A stretch of 64,000 nucleotides of DNA from Euryodendron excelsum (GCA_033060915.1 CM065398.1:4276501-4340500), one strand, 5' to 3'; shown: positions 10,658 through 22,319, numbered from the stretch's first letter. Numbers and translations: made by a program. Notes: generated from the sequence alone by a model not told the origin.

Positions 10658-12516
10658 CTGAAAAATGACAACATTCAAGAGAATCAATCAGTCATTATAT
10701 GTAAAAAGCGCGAAGATAAATGCGTCAATGTATATACAAAAAAAAAAAAGAGAAGAAAGAAAAGAACAGAAAAAAAGAGAGAAAAAAAAAAAGAAAAAAG
10801 AAAGAAAAGAAGAAAAAGAAAAAGAAAGAAAAAGTGGAAGGGCAAGGGCCCCACCCATCACTGTTAAGAGATTTCCAATAGTTCTTCAAGATTTTTCCTC
10901 AAAAAGTTTGGTTTCGAAATTTCAAAACCGGTTTCTCGGGCTTTCTCCTTCAAAAGCCCCGTTTCAAAAATTTTCTAAGGGTTTAAGCTTTTTCCTCAAA
11001 AAGTTTGGCTTCGAAATTTCAAAGCCGGTTTCTCGGGCTTTCCCTTTCAAAAGCCCTGTTTCAAAAATTTTCTAAGGGTTTTCAAGCTTTTTCCTTAAAA
11101 AGTTTGGTTTCGAAATTCCAAAGTCTGTTTTTTGAGTTTTCGCCTTTAAAAACCCTGGTTAAAAAATTCTCCAACGGTGTTCAAGATTTTTCCTCAAAAA
11201 GTTCGGTTTTGAAATGTCAAAACCGGTTTCTTGAGCTTTCCCTTTCAAAAGCCCCGTTTCAAAAATTTTCTAACGGTTTTCAAGCTTTTTCCTCAAAAAG
11301 TTGGGTTTCAAAATTTCAAAGCCGATTTTTCAGGTCTTCTCTTTCAAAAACCCTAGTTCAAAAGTCTTCTAAGGGTTTTCAGGCTTCTTCCTCAAAAGTT
11401 TGGTTTCAAAAGTTCACATCGGTTTCTCAGGTTTTCTCCTTCAAAAATCCTGATTCAAAATTTTTTTTAGTGGTTTTCAAAACGTTTTCTCAAAAGAATC
11501 TAATATTAAGACTTTGAACCGGTTCCCCGGGTTTTTCCCCTTAAAAATCCCGTTTTAAAAATTTCAAACTGGTTTCTCGGGCTTTTTCCTTTAAAAGCCC
11601 TGGTTCAATATTTTTACGATTTTTCGAGCTTTTCCTGCCAAAAGCCTCATTTCAAGGGTTTAACCGTTTCTTGGGCTCTCATCTTCAAAAGCCCTGTGTT
11701 TCAAGTCTTCGGAAAATCGGTTTCCGGGGCATTTCTCGTTCAAAAATCCCACTCCCAAATATTTCTCTAAAATTGGGGTTTCTCCAGGCTTTCTCCCTCA
11801 AAAGCTCCTTTCTCAAAAGGATTTGCCTTGCTGAAAAGTTTTAAAAGTGAAGTGCTAAAATTTTTGAAAATTTCGGCAGAGTTTCGCCCTAAAAAGTCGT
11901 CACCCCAAAATTCCACAAATCACAAACACGGCCCAGAACAATGCCAGACTTTCCACCACATCAATCAAAACAATCTCACCCCCATGACACACGTCCTGTC
12001 CTCAAACACAAATTTTAGGACAATTCCTTCAGCTTCCAAAATTTTTCGGCCTCGGTTTTATTTCCAAAATTTTACAAAAAATTCCCAGAGCGTTTGAGAG
12101 TGTCACCATAATTTTCTAAAAATGTTCTGTGATTTTTCGACCTTCAACGGGACCTGTTTTCTAATTTTCTTTAATTTTTCCTATTTTTCATAATTTTCAA
12201 AAATCCAAAAATTCAAATTTTTTTAGAAAATTACGAAATTTCATACGTTTGTTTTACACATTTTTCTAAGGTTCTCGGTACAAAAATCACACAGAAACGG
12301 TCAATGCCCAAGCCTATAAAGGCAATTTTTCAAGTCTCGCAAGAAACCCACTCTCACAAACATGAAAAGTCATTCAAAACGTGCTGAAGTCTCCATCAAA
12401 TCACAAAAGCAATCCGATTATTGTATTCTTAACATCCTAAAACATAGGGTTACGTAGATCATTTGCAAGAAACAGAGATGAATACATCAAAATCAAGGAA
12501 ACTATCGAAAACTAAC
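10658..12516 (-). other. 5'-UTR intron of the E1 antisense gene
   Basis: On the minus strand the donor is CAAAG|GTTAGT (boundary 12517/12516) and the acceptor is TTTTTCAG|GATG (10658). The intron ends one base before the ATG, exactly as in E2 and E3. It is 1,859 bp against 866 and 882 bp in E2 and E3, and the excess is a tandem repeat at 10888-11830. A GAAA-rich microsatellite lies at 10740-10850. Confidence 0.7.
10888..11830. repeat. About 98-bp tandem repeat inside the E1 antisense intron
   Basis: Nine to ten imperfect copies of a unit containing CCTCAAAAAGTTTGGTTTCG, CCGGTTTCTCGGGCTTT and TTCAAAAGCCC. Forward ORFs of 136 and 170 aa across it are produced by the repetition and are not genes. 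Confidence 0.85.
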
Positions 12517-12690
12517 CTTTGAAATTCTCCAGCGAAAACCAAGCTTTCTGGCTAGAATCCAGGGACGATGACGATCCTCGGAATGCGCCCAACGTCTCCC
12601 AACACTCCTCCAATGATTCCCGAGCAAAATCCTTCAAAATCTTTCAGAGAAAATCCCGAAATCAACCGAAGACTCAAAAATGCAACACTG
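12517..12690 (-). other. Putative first exon (5' UTR) of the E1 antisense gene
   Basis: The segment lies between the inferred start site (about 25-30 bp below the TATA box at 12710-12717) and the donor at 12516. Its context (GGAGAATTTCAAAG|GTTAGT) aligns with CGGAGAACTCCAAGAG|GTGAGT in E2 and CGGAGAACTTCCAAAAA|GTGAGT in E3. Confidence 0.5.
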
Positions 12691-12709
12691 AAAACGCGAA
12701 CCTGCTCTG

Positions 12710-12822
12710 TTTATATGCTACGGGCTGGCGCATGTAGCAGACACGCAAGCTGAAGAATCCAACTCACGCATGTATTACATGTGTAAGGCTTAAAACACCA
12801 AGCGCGCATGTAACACATGCGC
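12710..12822 (-). promoter_or_regulatory. Antisense-gene promoter of E1 with GCATGTA palindromes
   Basis: On the minus strand a CATATAAACAG TATA box (12710-12717) lies below a half-site GGCGCATGTA (12727-12736), an imperfect ACGCATGTA/TACATGTGT palindrome (12766-12784) and a perfect 8-bp-arm palindrome GCGCATGT-aac-ACATGCGC (12804-12822). The same palindrome type stands upstream of the TATA box in E1's own LTR. Confidence 0.65.
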
Positions 12823-13159
12823 CCGCCGGATCAACTTCCAGCCAAAATCAGTTTCACGCATCCAAAAGTCCAAATTTGCTCTTAAGGCCTTGCCAAAAGC
12901 CGAAAGTTGAGCTTTCAACATTCACTCATGAGAATTGAATGTCTTGAACCAGATCGTGTCAAATCAACAACTCGATCCCCAATCGGAATGTAAAGCTTGT
13001 TGAATTCCAAAGCCTTCCAAATCGACGACTCACAAGAGGTCCCAAAGCATTCTAAATTCACCAGCACATCATCCCTTCGTTAGCCTCGCGACCAAAAAGG
13101 GATTCTTACTTTGTTATTTTTCTACCTTCGGCAAGCAAACCCAAAAAAAGAGGGGCAGC
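12823..13159 (+). promoter_or_regulatory. E1 3' internal end with polypurine tract
   Basis: No gene is present in this stretch. It ends in AAAAAAAGAGGGGCAGC (13143-13159), immediately before TGTAAGCACC. The same tract precedes the LTR in E2 (41586-41600) and E3 (22303-22319, reversed), so it is the plus-strand priming site and marks 13160 as the start of a 3' LTR. Confidence 0.8.
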
Positions 13160-13469
13160 TGTAAGCACCCCATTTTTGCCCGCTCGGCAATCTCCGGCTA
13201 GATCGGGTTCGGTTTCCAACATCATAATACATGCAGGTTCAAGATGAGCCTTACAATCTCCAATCCAACCAACTGGTCGCTTCTCGAGCCCACAAGGACC
13301 CGCTGGAGCCATAAGCACCATTATTCCAGGCAGCTTTCCGAACCGGGCGGTCCCGGAAACCAACACCATCCAGGTAGCTTCCCGAGATCGGGCACTTGCG
13401 GGGACCAACACCTCATCAAAATTCCAAATGGTTCACTTCTGGCGCCTGCTAGCCTGCCAATGTAGAATG

Positions 13470-13665
13470 TCCGTCATTTGGTAGTTCTCTAAGACCGGGC
13501 GTTCTCAGAGACCAACACCACCCTTCCAGGTAGCTTTCTGTGACCAAGTGTTCTCAAGAACCAACACCACCCTTATAGGTAGTTCTCTAAGACTGGGCGT
13601 TCTTAGAGACCAACATCGCACAGGTAGTTTTTCAAGACCGGACGGTCTCGGGAACCAACATCTAG
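13470..13665 (+). repeat. Tandem repeats in the E1 LTR U3
   Basis: Four imperfect units of the form AGGTAGTTCTCTAAGACcGG-GCGTTCT-(C/T)AGAGACCAACA. Each contains an inverted pair (TTCTCTAAGA / TCTTAGAGA or TCTCAGAGA) able to fold, comparable to the hairpin arrays in the other LTRs. Confidence 0.65.
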
Positions 13666-14892
13666 GTCAACACCGGCGCCTACTAGCCCGACTCGGTGAA
13701 AAATGACCAAACCTGCCCCTTGGGCCTCTAGGCACGTTTTGGGAAAGTTTAAAATCCCTCAAAATGATAAGTCCACCCTTTTAAAATGTTATTACACCAT
13801 TAGGCGTCCCCCGCACGCCATTTGGTCCAAATCCAGTCCTATTTCGGCCCACTCCAGTTAAAATGACCGTTTTACCCCTAAACACCTCAACACTGCACAA
13901 ACCCCCCCAAACGGTAAAAGACTCTCCCAAAACCATCCCTGAACAACCCTACACACTTAACACAACACACCAAACCATTCCTGACCATTTCCTGCCAATC
14001 CCGATCGAAATGACCGTTTTGCCCCTGAAAATCCAAATATGCCCCCAAACCGCACTGGTCTTGGGATTTCAAGCAAAGGGTTTCACCATACACCCTTGTT
14101 TAACCCGAGGAGCACTTTGCGACACTAAACTCACACGACTCGATAAAAGTTCCCTAGAGCGTCTCGCAGATGCTCCGCCTAAATTGTCTTTTCCCCCGAT
14201 TCCCTGGTTCTAACGCACCGTCAACTGACTTGAGAAATGCGTAAATCAGGGAATTCTCGAAAGCTCATCCATAGATCTTTCCATCGATATGGCTCGATCG
14301 ACTAGATCGCTTCCTGAAGCCCTCCATCGTACGGTGTGAAAACTATAACTTTCAGCAACCCCCGGAGCGTCTCGCAGACGCTCTGCCAAGGTTGACTTTT
14401 TCTCCGATTCCCTAATCAGAACGCACCATCAACTGACTTGAGAAATGCGTAAATTTAGAAATTCCTAAAAGTATTTCCAGAGTACTTTCCATCAGTACGG
14501 TCCGATTGAATGGATCGCTTCCCGAATGCCTCGATCACACGAACCAAAAATAGCCACTTTCAAACAATCCCGGAGCGTATCACAGATGCTCCGCAGAAAT
14601 GACCTTTTTAGCACACTTCCCAAAACGATATCCCACGCTTCCAAATATAATTCAAACTTCTTGAAAACATGAAAGTTCACTGGAGGCCCTGGGAGAACAT
14701 CCTGAGTGCGACCGATTCCCCTAAAACCTTCCCGATTGACTCAATTATCGAGGCAAAGTTTGGACAAACCTTTCCGGTGATGGAGCATATGCTACATGCG
14801 CTCAAATTTTGATTAGATTGGCCAACTTTCGATCAACAGTCGAGATTTATCCAGTACATAGGATGCCACGTGTCTAGCAATGGAACAGTTCC

Positions 14893-14951
14893 TGCGTATG
14901 TCCTACATGTGCACGGCCAAATTTTGGCCAGGCGCATGTAGTACATGCGCC
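14893..14951 (+). promoter_or_regulatory. Palindromes upstream of the E1 LTR TATA box
   Basis: An imperfect TGCGTATGT/ACATGTGCA palindrome (14893-14913) is followed by a perfect one with 10-bp arms GGCGCATGTA-g-TACATGCGCC (14931-14951), ending 20 bp before the TATA box. Confidence 0.75.
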
Positions 14952-14970
14952 AGGCTTGTTCCAGAATCTC

Positions 14971-14978
14971 TATAAATA
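14971..14978 (+). promoter_or_regulatory. TATA box of the E1 LTR
   Basis: TATAAATA in the context ATCTC-TATAAATACCAGA. It matches the context CATCTC-TATAAATACAGAG in LTRs A and C. Confidence 0.75.
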
Positions 14979-16197
14979 CCAGACCACCCTTTGCATATTC
15001 CAACTCCAATTTCTGATGCGAAGCCCTGCTGAAGTCACTCTAGAACTGCGAATCTCTATACACACTTCATCCCTCCAACACTTAGCTTAGGTTCCATTAT
15101 CCCCAAGCCTATATACTTCATATATAAAGCCTTATACACCATCAAACACTCCCTACCAGCCCTCTAAGCCTTCTTGAAGTCATTCAAGCTCCAATCACAG
15201 CATCCCTTGAAGACTACAAGTGTGTTGAAGGGAAAAGGTGGTATCCCTTTTACATTTGTGTCTTCCCCCACTCTTCTTTCTCCCTCCTAGCCTACTTAGG
15301 CTATTCTTTATTTTAATCCCCATCTTCAACCCCCCATTTTTGCATGCTTGAGCCAAGAGAGCTCTTAGATCATGCCTAGAGGAAAGCAAGTGAGAGCCAC
15401 TGTGTAGGGGGACCTCTCACTAGCCTACTTTAAGATGGTATGGCCTAAGAGCCCGTTGTTTATGTGGTGTAGCCTAAAAGCCTTGTATGTGATCAGGACC
15501 CCTTGCATATTACTAGTTTGATCATGTTTTGCATAATTAGCTTCCTTTTATACTTATTGTCATGCTCTACAATGCCTACATTGCTCTTATATTCATGCTA
15601 TCTCCAAGCTCTATATTTCTTTCAAAAATTGGTTCAAGAGTTGGCCCCTTGGAGTGTAGGATGGGATTTTAGAAATTATGCCTTAGAAGACCTCCTACTA
15701 ACCCCCTAACTCTTATTTTGGTGTCATGACATTTTAATTTGCACAAGGGTTGCTTTCTAATTCTCTAATTTTCAAGATTTCCATTCTTTTAAGTGTAGTG
15801 GTTGGAATGGCCCCATGGAACCCTCTCTTGAGTGGTCTCCCTTTTTGTTTGGCCATATGAACCCTTTCTTGATGGAATGGTTCCCTTGGAAAATGATTTT
15901 TCAAAATGCTTTCTCTTCATCTTTGCATTAAAAATGGTGCTTTAAAAAGTTGTCATCATGTTGATTTTTGGACCCTTTATGCTCTTGGCAAAATTATGGT
16001 TATAATGGTCATGAGGGAACCTTCCTTGGAATGGTTTCCAAACACCAATCATATAAACCATACTCTTGACTAGAGTCAAAATTTTCATGGAAATGATCTT
16101 CAAAAAGATTGCCAACTAAAGTCCATTGCATAACATGTTTTGTTTTTCAAAACTCTTTCCAAGAATGCATCGAAACAATTTTCAAAATCATTCTCCA

Positions 16198-16500
16198 ATC
16201 TAACCCTAGATTAACCTAACCCTAGGTTAACTTGACCCTAGTTGCCCAACCCTAGGTTAACTTGACCCTAGTTGACCAACCCTAGGTTAACTTGACCCTA
16301 AGTTCACCCTTCTTAGGTTAACCTAACCCTAAGTCATCCTAACATTAGGTTAACCCAACCTTGATTAGTTAACCATATGTCATCTTAACCCTAGGTTAAC
16401 CTAACCCAAGTTAGTTAACCATAGGTCATCTTAACCCTAGGTTAATCTAACCTAAGTTAGTTAAACGTAGGTTACCCCTAACCCTAGGCCAACCCTATTT
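16198..16500 (+). repeat. Palindrome-rich CCTAGG/GTTAAC repeat
   Basis: About ten imperfect copies of AACCCTAGGTTAACTTGACC-like units. CCTAGG and GTTAAC are each self-complementary, and TTAACCTAGGTTAA-type palindromes recur. It resembles the plant telomere repeat only superficially. Confidence 0.8.
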
Positions 16501-18367
16501 AGGTTAATACACTTCATGGTTCCAAACTCTTGAACCCTTTTTTTGATCATTCAATTGTAAACTATTCTCATAACCTATCTTTCCAAAACCTCCTACTCTC
16601 ATGACTTCAAAAACCAACTTTATAAACTCTTCAAATGTCTTTACACTCCATTGTGGCGCCTAGATTTTTCGCACTCGAGGAATACTCACACAAGCAGGAA
16701 AAGTACTGTACTCTCTCGTTAGAACTCACCCTCCTTGAAGAATGAGTGCGACTAAGTTTGAATTAAAAATTGGTTTGAATAAAGGGCTTTTAGAAAAGAT
16801 TTAGAGTCGCTACCTAACTTGATTAAGGTGAGTTAGGTCACCTAAAAACTAAGCATAATCCGAAGACTACACTTAGGGTTTTGGAAAATGATTTTGAAAA
16901 TATCTCCTCACGAGAGGGTTTTTAAGAAAACGGGTTGTTTGGCAACCTTTGGAAAACATTTAGCCCTTTTTTGAAAAATAACTCCGTTTTGGTCTTTGAA
17001 ATCAGTGATCTAGGTTCGGAGGTTGGTTACGTGTAGGGAAGACGCACTAAGCCATCACCCTACCTTGTCCTTTCGGTACCTACATGTCAATCTACCCTAA
17101 ATTCACCTACGAGAGTCTTTAACTAACTAATGTTCAATCCTATCCACTTTATAAAATAATATTTAAAAAGATATGATGCATGATATGCAAGTGCAAGAAA
17201 AAGATTTGATTTGAAAATAGATTTGAGAATAAAAGAATTTGATTTAATTTTAGAAGAGAGATTTGAAAGGATAGATTTGAAATTGGAAAGCTTGAGAAAT
17301 TAGAAATAGAGGTTTGGAAATAGAAATTTGAAATTGGAGGTTTGAAAATAGATTGGAGATTTGAAAAGATTGTGGAATTTGAGATTTGGTAAACATGGAG
17401 GAATTTGAAATTTAAAAGAAGTTGTGACCGCACCCATGAGGGTTGCCTATGTATCCTTTTGGAGGAATCAGATTAGTCGTAGTTTGGACAAGAGTCCGAT
17501 TGAAAATAGAAGGTTGGATTGGAAGAAAGAGATTTCGATTGGAAAATGGATTTGATTTGAACTTAGAATAGGAAATTAGAATTTGAAATTTGGAATTGAA
17601 AAGATTGGATTTTGATTTGGGAAAGATAGAACTTGGAAGAAAGATTTAGACTTATTTTGGAAAGATGAAGGTTTAGGAAACCTAGACTTAGGAAAGATAG
17701 GATTTTGGAAAGACTTGAGGTTTAAGGAAGATTTGACTCGAATGTTGGACTTGAAAAGATTTTAGAAAAGATTTGACTTGAATATTGGACTTGGAAGATT
17801 TGGAAAGATTGGATTTAGTAAGGGATTAAATTTTGGAAAGTTCACTCTAGGAAAGTTTCATTTTAGGAAAGTTCCGTTTTAAGAAAGTTTCATTTTAGGA
17901 AAGTTTCAACTTAAGAAAGTTTTGGATTAAGAAAGTTTCATTTTAAGAAAGGTTTTGGAATAGGAAAGTGTTGAATTTAGAAATGTTTTGAATTAGGAAA
18001 AGTTTAGTTTAAGAAAGGTTTAGAATTTGGAAAGCTTAGAATTTTAGAAGATTCAAAGTTTGAATTTTAGAAAGATTTGAAAATCTAGATTTGAGAGTTA
18101 AAGTTTAGAAAGGATGTGGAATTAAGAAAGGTTGGAATGAGAAAAGGTTTAGACTTTGAAAGATTTGAAGTTTAGGAAAGTTTAGAACTTAGAAAATTTT
18201 AGAGTTTGAAAGTTTCGAATTTAAAAAGTTTAGGATTTAGAAAATTTTAAAGTTTGAGTTTTAGAAAATCTTGAGATTAGGCAAGGTTTGAGTTTAGGAA
18301 AGATTTGAAAACTTAGATTTAGAAAGTTAAGATTTGGAAAGAGGTAGAATTAGAAAAAGATTGAATT

Positions 18368-18967
18368 AGGAAAGATTTGAAAGCTGAGTTTTAAAATTTA
18401 GGAAAGATTTTTATGTTTAAGTTTTGGAAACTTAAGATTTAGGAAAGGAGAAGATTAGGAAGGAGTTGAGTTAGGAAAGAGTTGGATTAGGAAGGGATTG
18501 GATTTTGTTTCTAAGAAGAAGTGTTTGATTTTGTTTCCAAAAATAGAGGATTGTATCTAATTTCCTAAAGGGAAAGTAGGATTTAACAAGGATTAGGAAA
18601 AGGAAGTTTCTAAAAACCCTAGATTTGGAAGTGTATAGTTTTGACATAGAAAATAGGTTTTGGAAATAGGAAAGATTTGAAAGCTGAGTTTTAAAATTTA
18701 GGAAAGATTTTTATGTTTAAGTTTTGGAAACTTAAGATTTAGGAAAGGAGAAGATTAGGAAGGAGTTGAGTTAGGAAAGAGTTGGATTAGGAAGGGATTG
18801 GATTTTGTTTCTAAGAAGAAGTGTTTGATTTTGTTTCCAAAAATAGAGGATTGTATCTAATTTCCTAAAGGGAAAGTAGGATTTAACAAGGATTTGGAAA
18901 AGGAAGTTTCTAAAAACCCTAGATTTGGAAGTGTATAGTTTTGACGTAGAAAATAGGCTTTAGAAAT
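18368..18967 (-). repeat. 300-bp recent tandem duplication in LTR E
   Basis: The segment starting GAAAGATTTGAAAGCTGAG near 18370 recurs exactly 300 bp later, at 18670. I found only about three differences in nearly 300 bp, while neighbouring repeats are far more diverged. The junction lies in the similar texts GAATTAGGAAAGATTTG and GAAATAGGAAAGATTTG. Confidence 0.92.
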
Positions 18968-20310
18968 ATGTATAGTTTTGATGTTGAAAATAAGGGGTTT
19001 TGAAAATCATGTTTTTGGAAAGAAAATTAAGGTTTCCTCATTATAAACTCTAAGGCTTGACTTGGGCATCAAGAAAAGGGGATTTTTGGAAAGTGCATTT
19101 TTGGAAACAAAGATTTTAGAAGGAAAATCTTAGAGGGGAGTTTCTAGAAGGAAGATTTTGGGAAGAGAGTTTTTAGAAAGATTTTTAGTAGAAGATTGTT
19201 GGAAAGAGTTTTTTAGGAAAGAGATTTAGGGAGTATTTTTAGAAAGTGGATTTTGGGGAGAGAATTTTGGAAAGGAGTTGAAAAAGGGAGTTTTGAAAAA
19301 TAGATTTTTGGAGGGAGTTTTTGAAAACAACTTTGGAAAGGAGAGTTTTAGGAAAGTATGTTGAAAAAGAGATTTTGAGGAAGAGAGACTTTTGAAAAGA
19401 GAGTTTTTAGAAAGTATAAGAATGTTTCACTCTCCTAAAGTGATTCTAACCATAAGAGGGCTAGAACCACTTTGGGAAAGTGGTTTTGAAAATAATAAAG
19501 ATTTGAAAATATGGACCATAAAAGTCACTTTAAATGTAACACTTTCCTAAAGTAACCCTAGCCATGGAAAGGCTAGAATCACCTTAGGATTGTGATTTTG
19601 AAAACAAGTTTTGAAAAGGGAGATTTTGATGCAATTTTGAAAACAAGTTTAATGCAAACTTTGAAAACGAGTTTGAAAACGATTTTTGGAAGAATGCAAG
19701 GTAATGATATGCATAATGCAAATTGGGGTCGTGAACATACAAGGTTAAGGCTTTACCATATAATCAAGGGGGCCGAACTTATGTGGTCTCCGGTTAGCCT
19801 AAAGAAAAGCCCCCGACACGGTGACCCTCTAATAGTCTAATCCTACACATGGACCAGGAGTCTCCTTGTTTCAAGCATGCAAATAGGGGGGGGGGGGGAA
19901 AGAGATAGGGGATTAAAATAGAGAAAACCCAAGTGGGTTAGGAGAGAGAAGAGAGAGGGGGGAAGTGCAGAAACATAAAACGAAAGCCTACCTTGTGTCT
20001 TGTTTATTTTGCGCGCCTTGCTTTTCTTCAGTCTTCGCTTCACTTCAGTCTTGATCTTCGAGGGCTCGTCTTCGGTCTTCAATTCTTCGTAATGGCAACA
20101 ATTCAAGTCTTCAATGGAGGGTTGGAAGCTAGTGTATATGTGTGTAGGGGTGTGTATGAGTGTATATAAGGCTTAGGGTTTGTATATGGTGGCTAGGGTT
20201 TGGAAAACCTAGGGAAGCTAGGGTTTTGGGAGTGTGCGAGGTCTGTATATTGAAATATAAGATTTTTAGACTGAGTTTGCGGACCCCTTTCATGTTGGAA
20301 GAGGCTCTGT

Positions 20311-20317
20311 GTTTATA
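20311..20317 (-). promoter_or_regulatory. TATA box of LTR E
   Basis: TATAAAC on the minus strand (CTATAAACACAGAG), aligned with the other LTRs. GGCGCC-type palindromes lie upstream at 20334-20430, for example GCGCCACTACTAGTGGCG near 20411. Confidence 0.7.
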
Positions 20318-21779
20318 GAAATAGGATAGACCTGGCGCCTGTTGCAGTGGCGCCCGGCCAAAAATGCTTCTAGCGCCACTAGAAGTGGCACTAGGCCAAA
20401 TATTGGCTTAGCGCCACTACTAGTGGCGTCATCCAATTAGGAAACTATTAAGGTCAGCTAGCAATGTATCTTTGACTAGATTTGAGCACTTGTACTAGTG
20501 ACTACCATGCAATTTTTAGCCTGGCTTCACTAAGAGTGACTCCGGAAAGTCCGGGAATGATTTGAAGAGGCCAGGAATGACCCGAAAGGTTGGAAAACGG
20601 CAGGAACACTTAGAATAGTGTCCTGGAGGTATTTGACTTGAAAAATGAAGATAGGATGTGTTGGACGGATTGACCGGGCCATTAGGGGCAAAATGGTCAA
20701 TCGGGCCAGAAAGCTATCGGGACGGACTCAGACTGTCCTGAAAGAAGACTCGTGATTTGAAAACATTATTCAGAATGTTCCCAAAGGTTGCCGGTTTGAT
20801 TCCCAGAGCCGGTGTGGTCGAAAAAGGTGACCGGCCCACTAGGGGCAAAACGGTCATTTCACACCGGGTTTGCCGGAATTGACTCGGAATGATCCGAAAG
20901 GATAAAGAAAGATTGAGAATACTATAAAAAACATTCTCGAAAAGTTACCGGTTTGGTACCCTTAGCCGGTGTGGTTGGAAAAGGCGACCGGCCCACTAGG
21001 GGAAAAATGGTCATTTTGTACCGAGTTTGCCGGAACTGACTCAGAATGATCCGGAAAGATAAAGGGAGGTTGAAAATACTATAATAAGTATTTTCAGGAG
21101 GTTACCGGTTTGATACCCAAAGCCGGTGTGGTCCCCGAGGCATTCGGATGCCTAGGGGCAAAATGGTCATCTTGACCAAAAAGTCTCGGAACTGGCCCAA
21201 AACTAACTTGAAGGCACCTAATCGTTCCGGATTGCTTTTAAGACAATCTTAGACGGTTAGACTCACCGTTCTAAGGACTCATGTGTGTTCTCGAGAAACG
21301 TGTTAGAAAAGGCCCAAGGGGCAGTTTGGTCATTTTTCACCGAAGTGGGCTAGCAGGCACCGGTGTTGACCTGGGTTTTGAGTGTTTCCGCCACTCTGAA
21401 GGCGGTCGTGTGATACAGGGGTTTGTTGGCAATTCCCTATATCGACCTGTTTACGAGTATTTCCGCTACTCAAACGGTTGTGATGTTTGCGAGTATTTTT
21501 GCTACTCTGACGGTTCACAATCATTCCCGAGACTGCCTGATCTCGGGAAGCTGCTAAAGGGACTTAGCACCTAAGAATCAACTTTCTCAAAAGGCGTGCC
21601 TAAATGGAAATTTTTGCATTGGCGGGCTAGCAGGCACCAAAGGGGGACCGTTCTACCATCTAAGGGACTTGAGGTCTCATCTTGGTCAATAGGTTTAAAG
21701 GGACTTACCGTTTTGAAGAGATTTTCTCTAAAAACGCGCCGGATCGTCTCGAGGAATAAACTTTCTCGAGAGAGGGATT

Positions 21780-22115
21780 AGAATTGGAAAGGGGTCTTAT
21801 CGTCAGCGGAAAGACATGCCTAATTGGAGTAGATTTACCGTCTCGAGGAATAAATTGTCTCGAGAGAGGGATTGGAATTGGAAAGGGGTTTTATCGTCTT
21901 CAGAAAGACGTGCCTAATTGGAGTAAATTTACCGTCTCGAGGAATCAACTGTCTCGAGAGAGGAATTGGAATTGGAAAGGGGTCTATCGTCTTCAGAAAG
22001 ACGCGCCTGATTGGATTTGGAAAAGAGACTTACCGTCTTTAGAAAGACATGCCTAATTGGAGTAGATTTACCGTCTCGAGGAATCAACTGTCTCGAGAGA
22101 GGAATTGGAATTGGA
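21780..22115 (-). repeat. Tandem hairpin array in LTR E
   Basis: About four units mixing CGTCTT/AAGACG hairpins with GTCTCGAGG...GTCTCGAGAGAGG segments, and so intermediate between the short units of LTR A/D and the 81-bp units of LTR F. Confidence 0.75.
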
Positions 22116-22302
22116 AAGGACAATGCCCTTAAGGGCATTTTGGTCATTTTGCCTCTATTTGGCCCTGGTGGGCCCACAAAGCGATGGACAGACGGGATTT
22201 AGACTTAGAAAGTTGGTTTCAATTGGAATACGTCCATATTGACTTGAGTACAAGTCTGGACGGAGGGTGGACTGCCGAGTGGTCAAAAATGGGGTGCTTA
22301 CA

Positions 22303-22319
22303 GCTGCCCCTCTTTTTTT
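22303..22319 (-). promoter_or_regulatory. Polypurine tract of E3
   Basis: On the minus strand it reads AAAAAAAGAGGGGCAGC, immediately before the LTR's TGTAAGCACC. Identical in form to the tract of E1, it fixes E3's orientation as leftward. Confidence 0.8.

Larger units (their letters stand above)
13160..16651 (+). mobile_element. 3' LTR of E1, divergent subfamily, right end lost
   Basis: Begins TGTAAGCACCCCATTTTTGC after the polypurine tract. It shares with the other LTRs the GGCGCCTGCTAGCC block (13440), the AACCGG/GACCAACACC units, a TATA box (14971), AAACCCTAG-free leader text and the block GGTGTAGCCTAAAAGCC (15459). It lacks the CGTCTT hairpin array and the long G-poor tract. Instead it has 60-70-bp repeats at 13470-13660 (TCTAAGACCGGGCGTTCT and variants) and a palindromic repeat at 16198-16500. 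It stops where LTR E of E3 begins; no continuation was found in the window. The 68-aa ORF at 15503 is unsupported. Confidence 0.75.
16652..22302 (-). mobile_element. LTR E: 3' LTR of minus-strand element E3, 5,651 bp
   Basis: On the minus strand it starts TGTAAGCACC at 22302 and ends ...GGCGCCACA at 16652, slightly mutated from GCGTGACA. The reversed polypurine tract (22303-22319) and the antisense gene lie on its right, so it is the 3' LTR of an element reading leftward. It abuts the E1 LTR at 16651. Sub-structure matches LTR D: hairpin array 22110-21780, AACCGG units 20790-21130, GGCGCC palindromes 20430-20334, TATA 20311-20317, splice-donor-like site at 19991, G-poor tract 19430-17150 and island 17421-17498. 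It carries a recent 300-bp tandem duplication at 18368-18967. Confidence 0.88.

Noticed and set aside
11005..11517. 170-aa forward ORF
   Set aside because: Artefact of the 98-bp tandem repeat inside the antisense intron.
15503..15709. 68-aa membrane-like ORF
   Set aside because: Lies in E1 LTR leader text; no signal beyond hydrophobic composition.
16198..16500. Interstitial telomere repeat
   Set aside because: The units are CCCTAGGTTAAC-like and palindromic, not runs of TTTAGGG/CCCTAAA.
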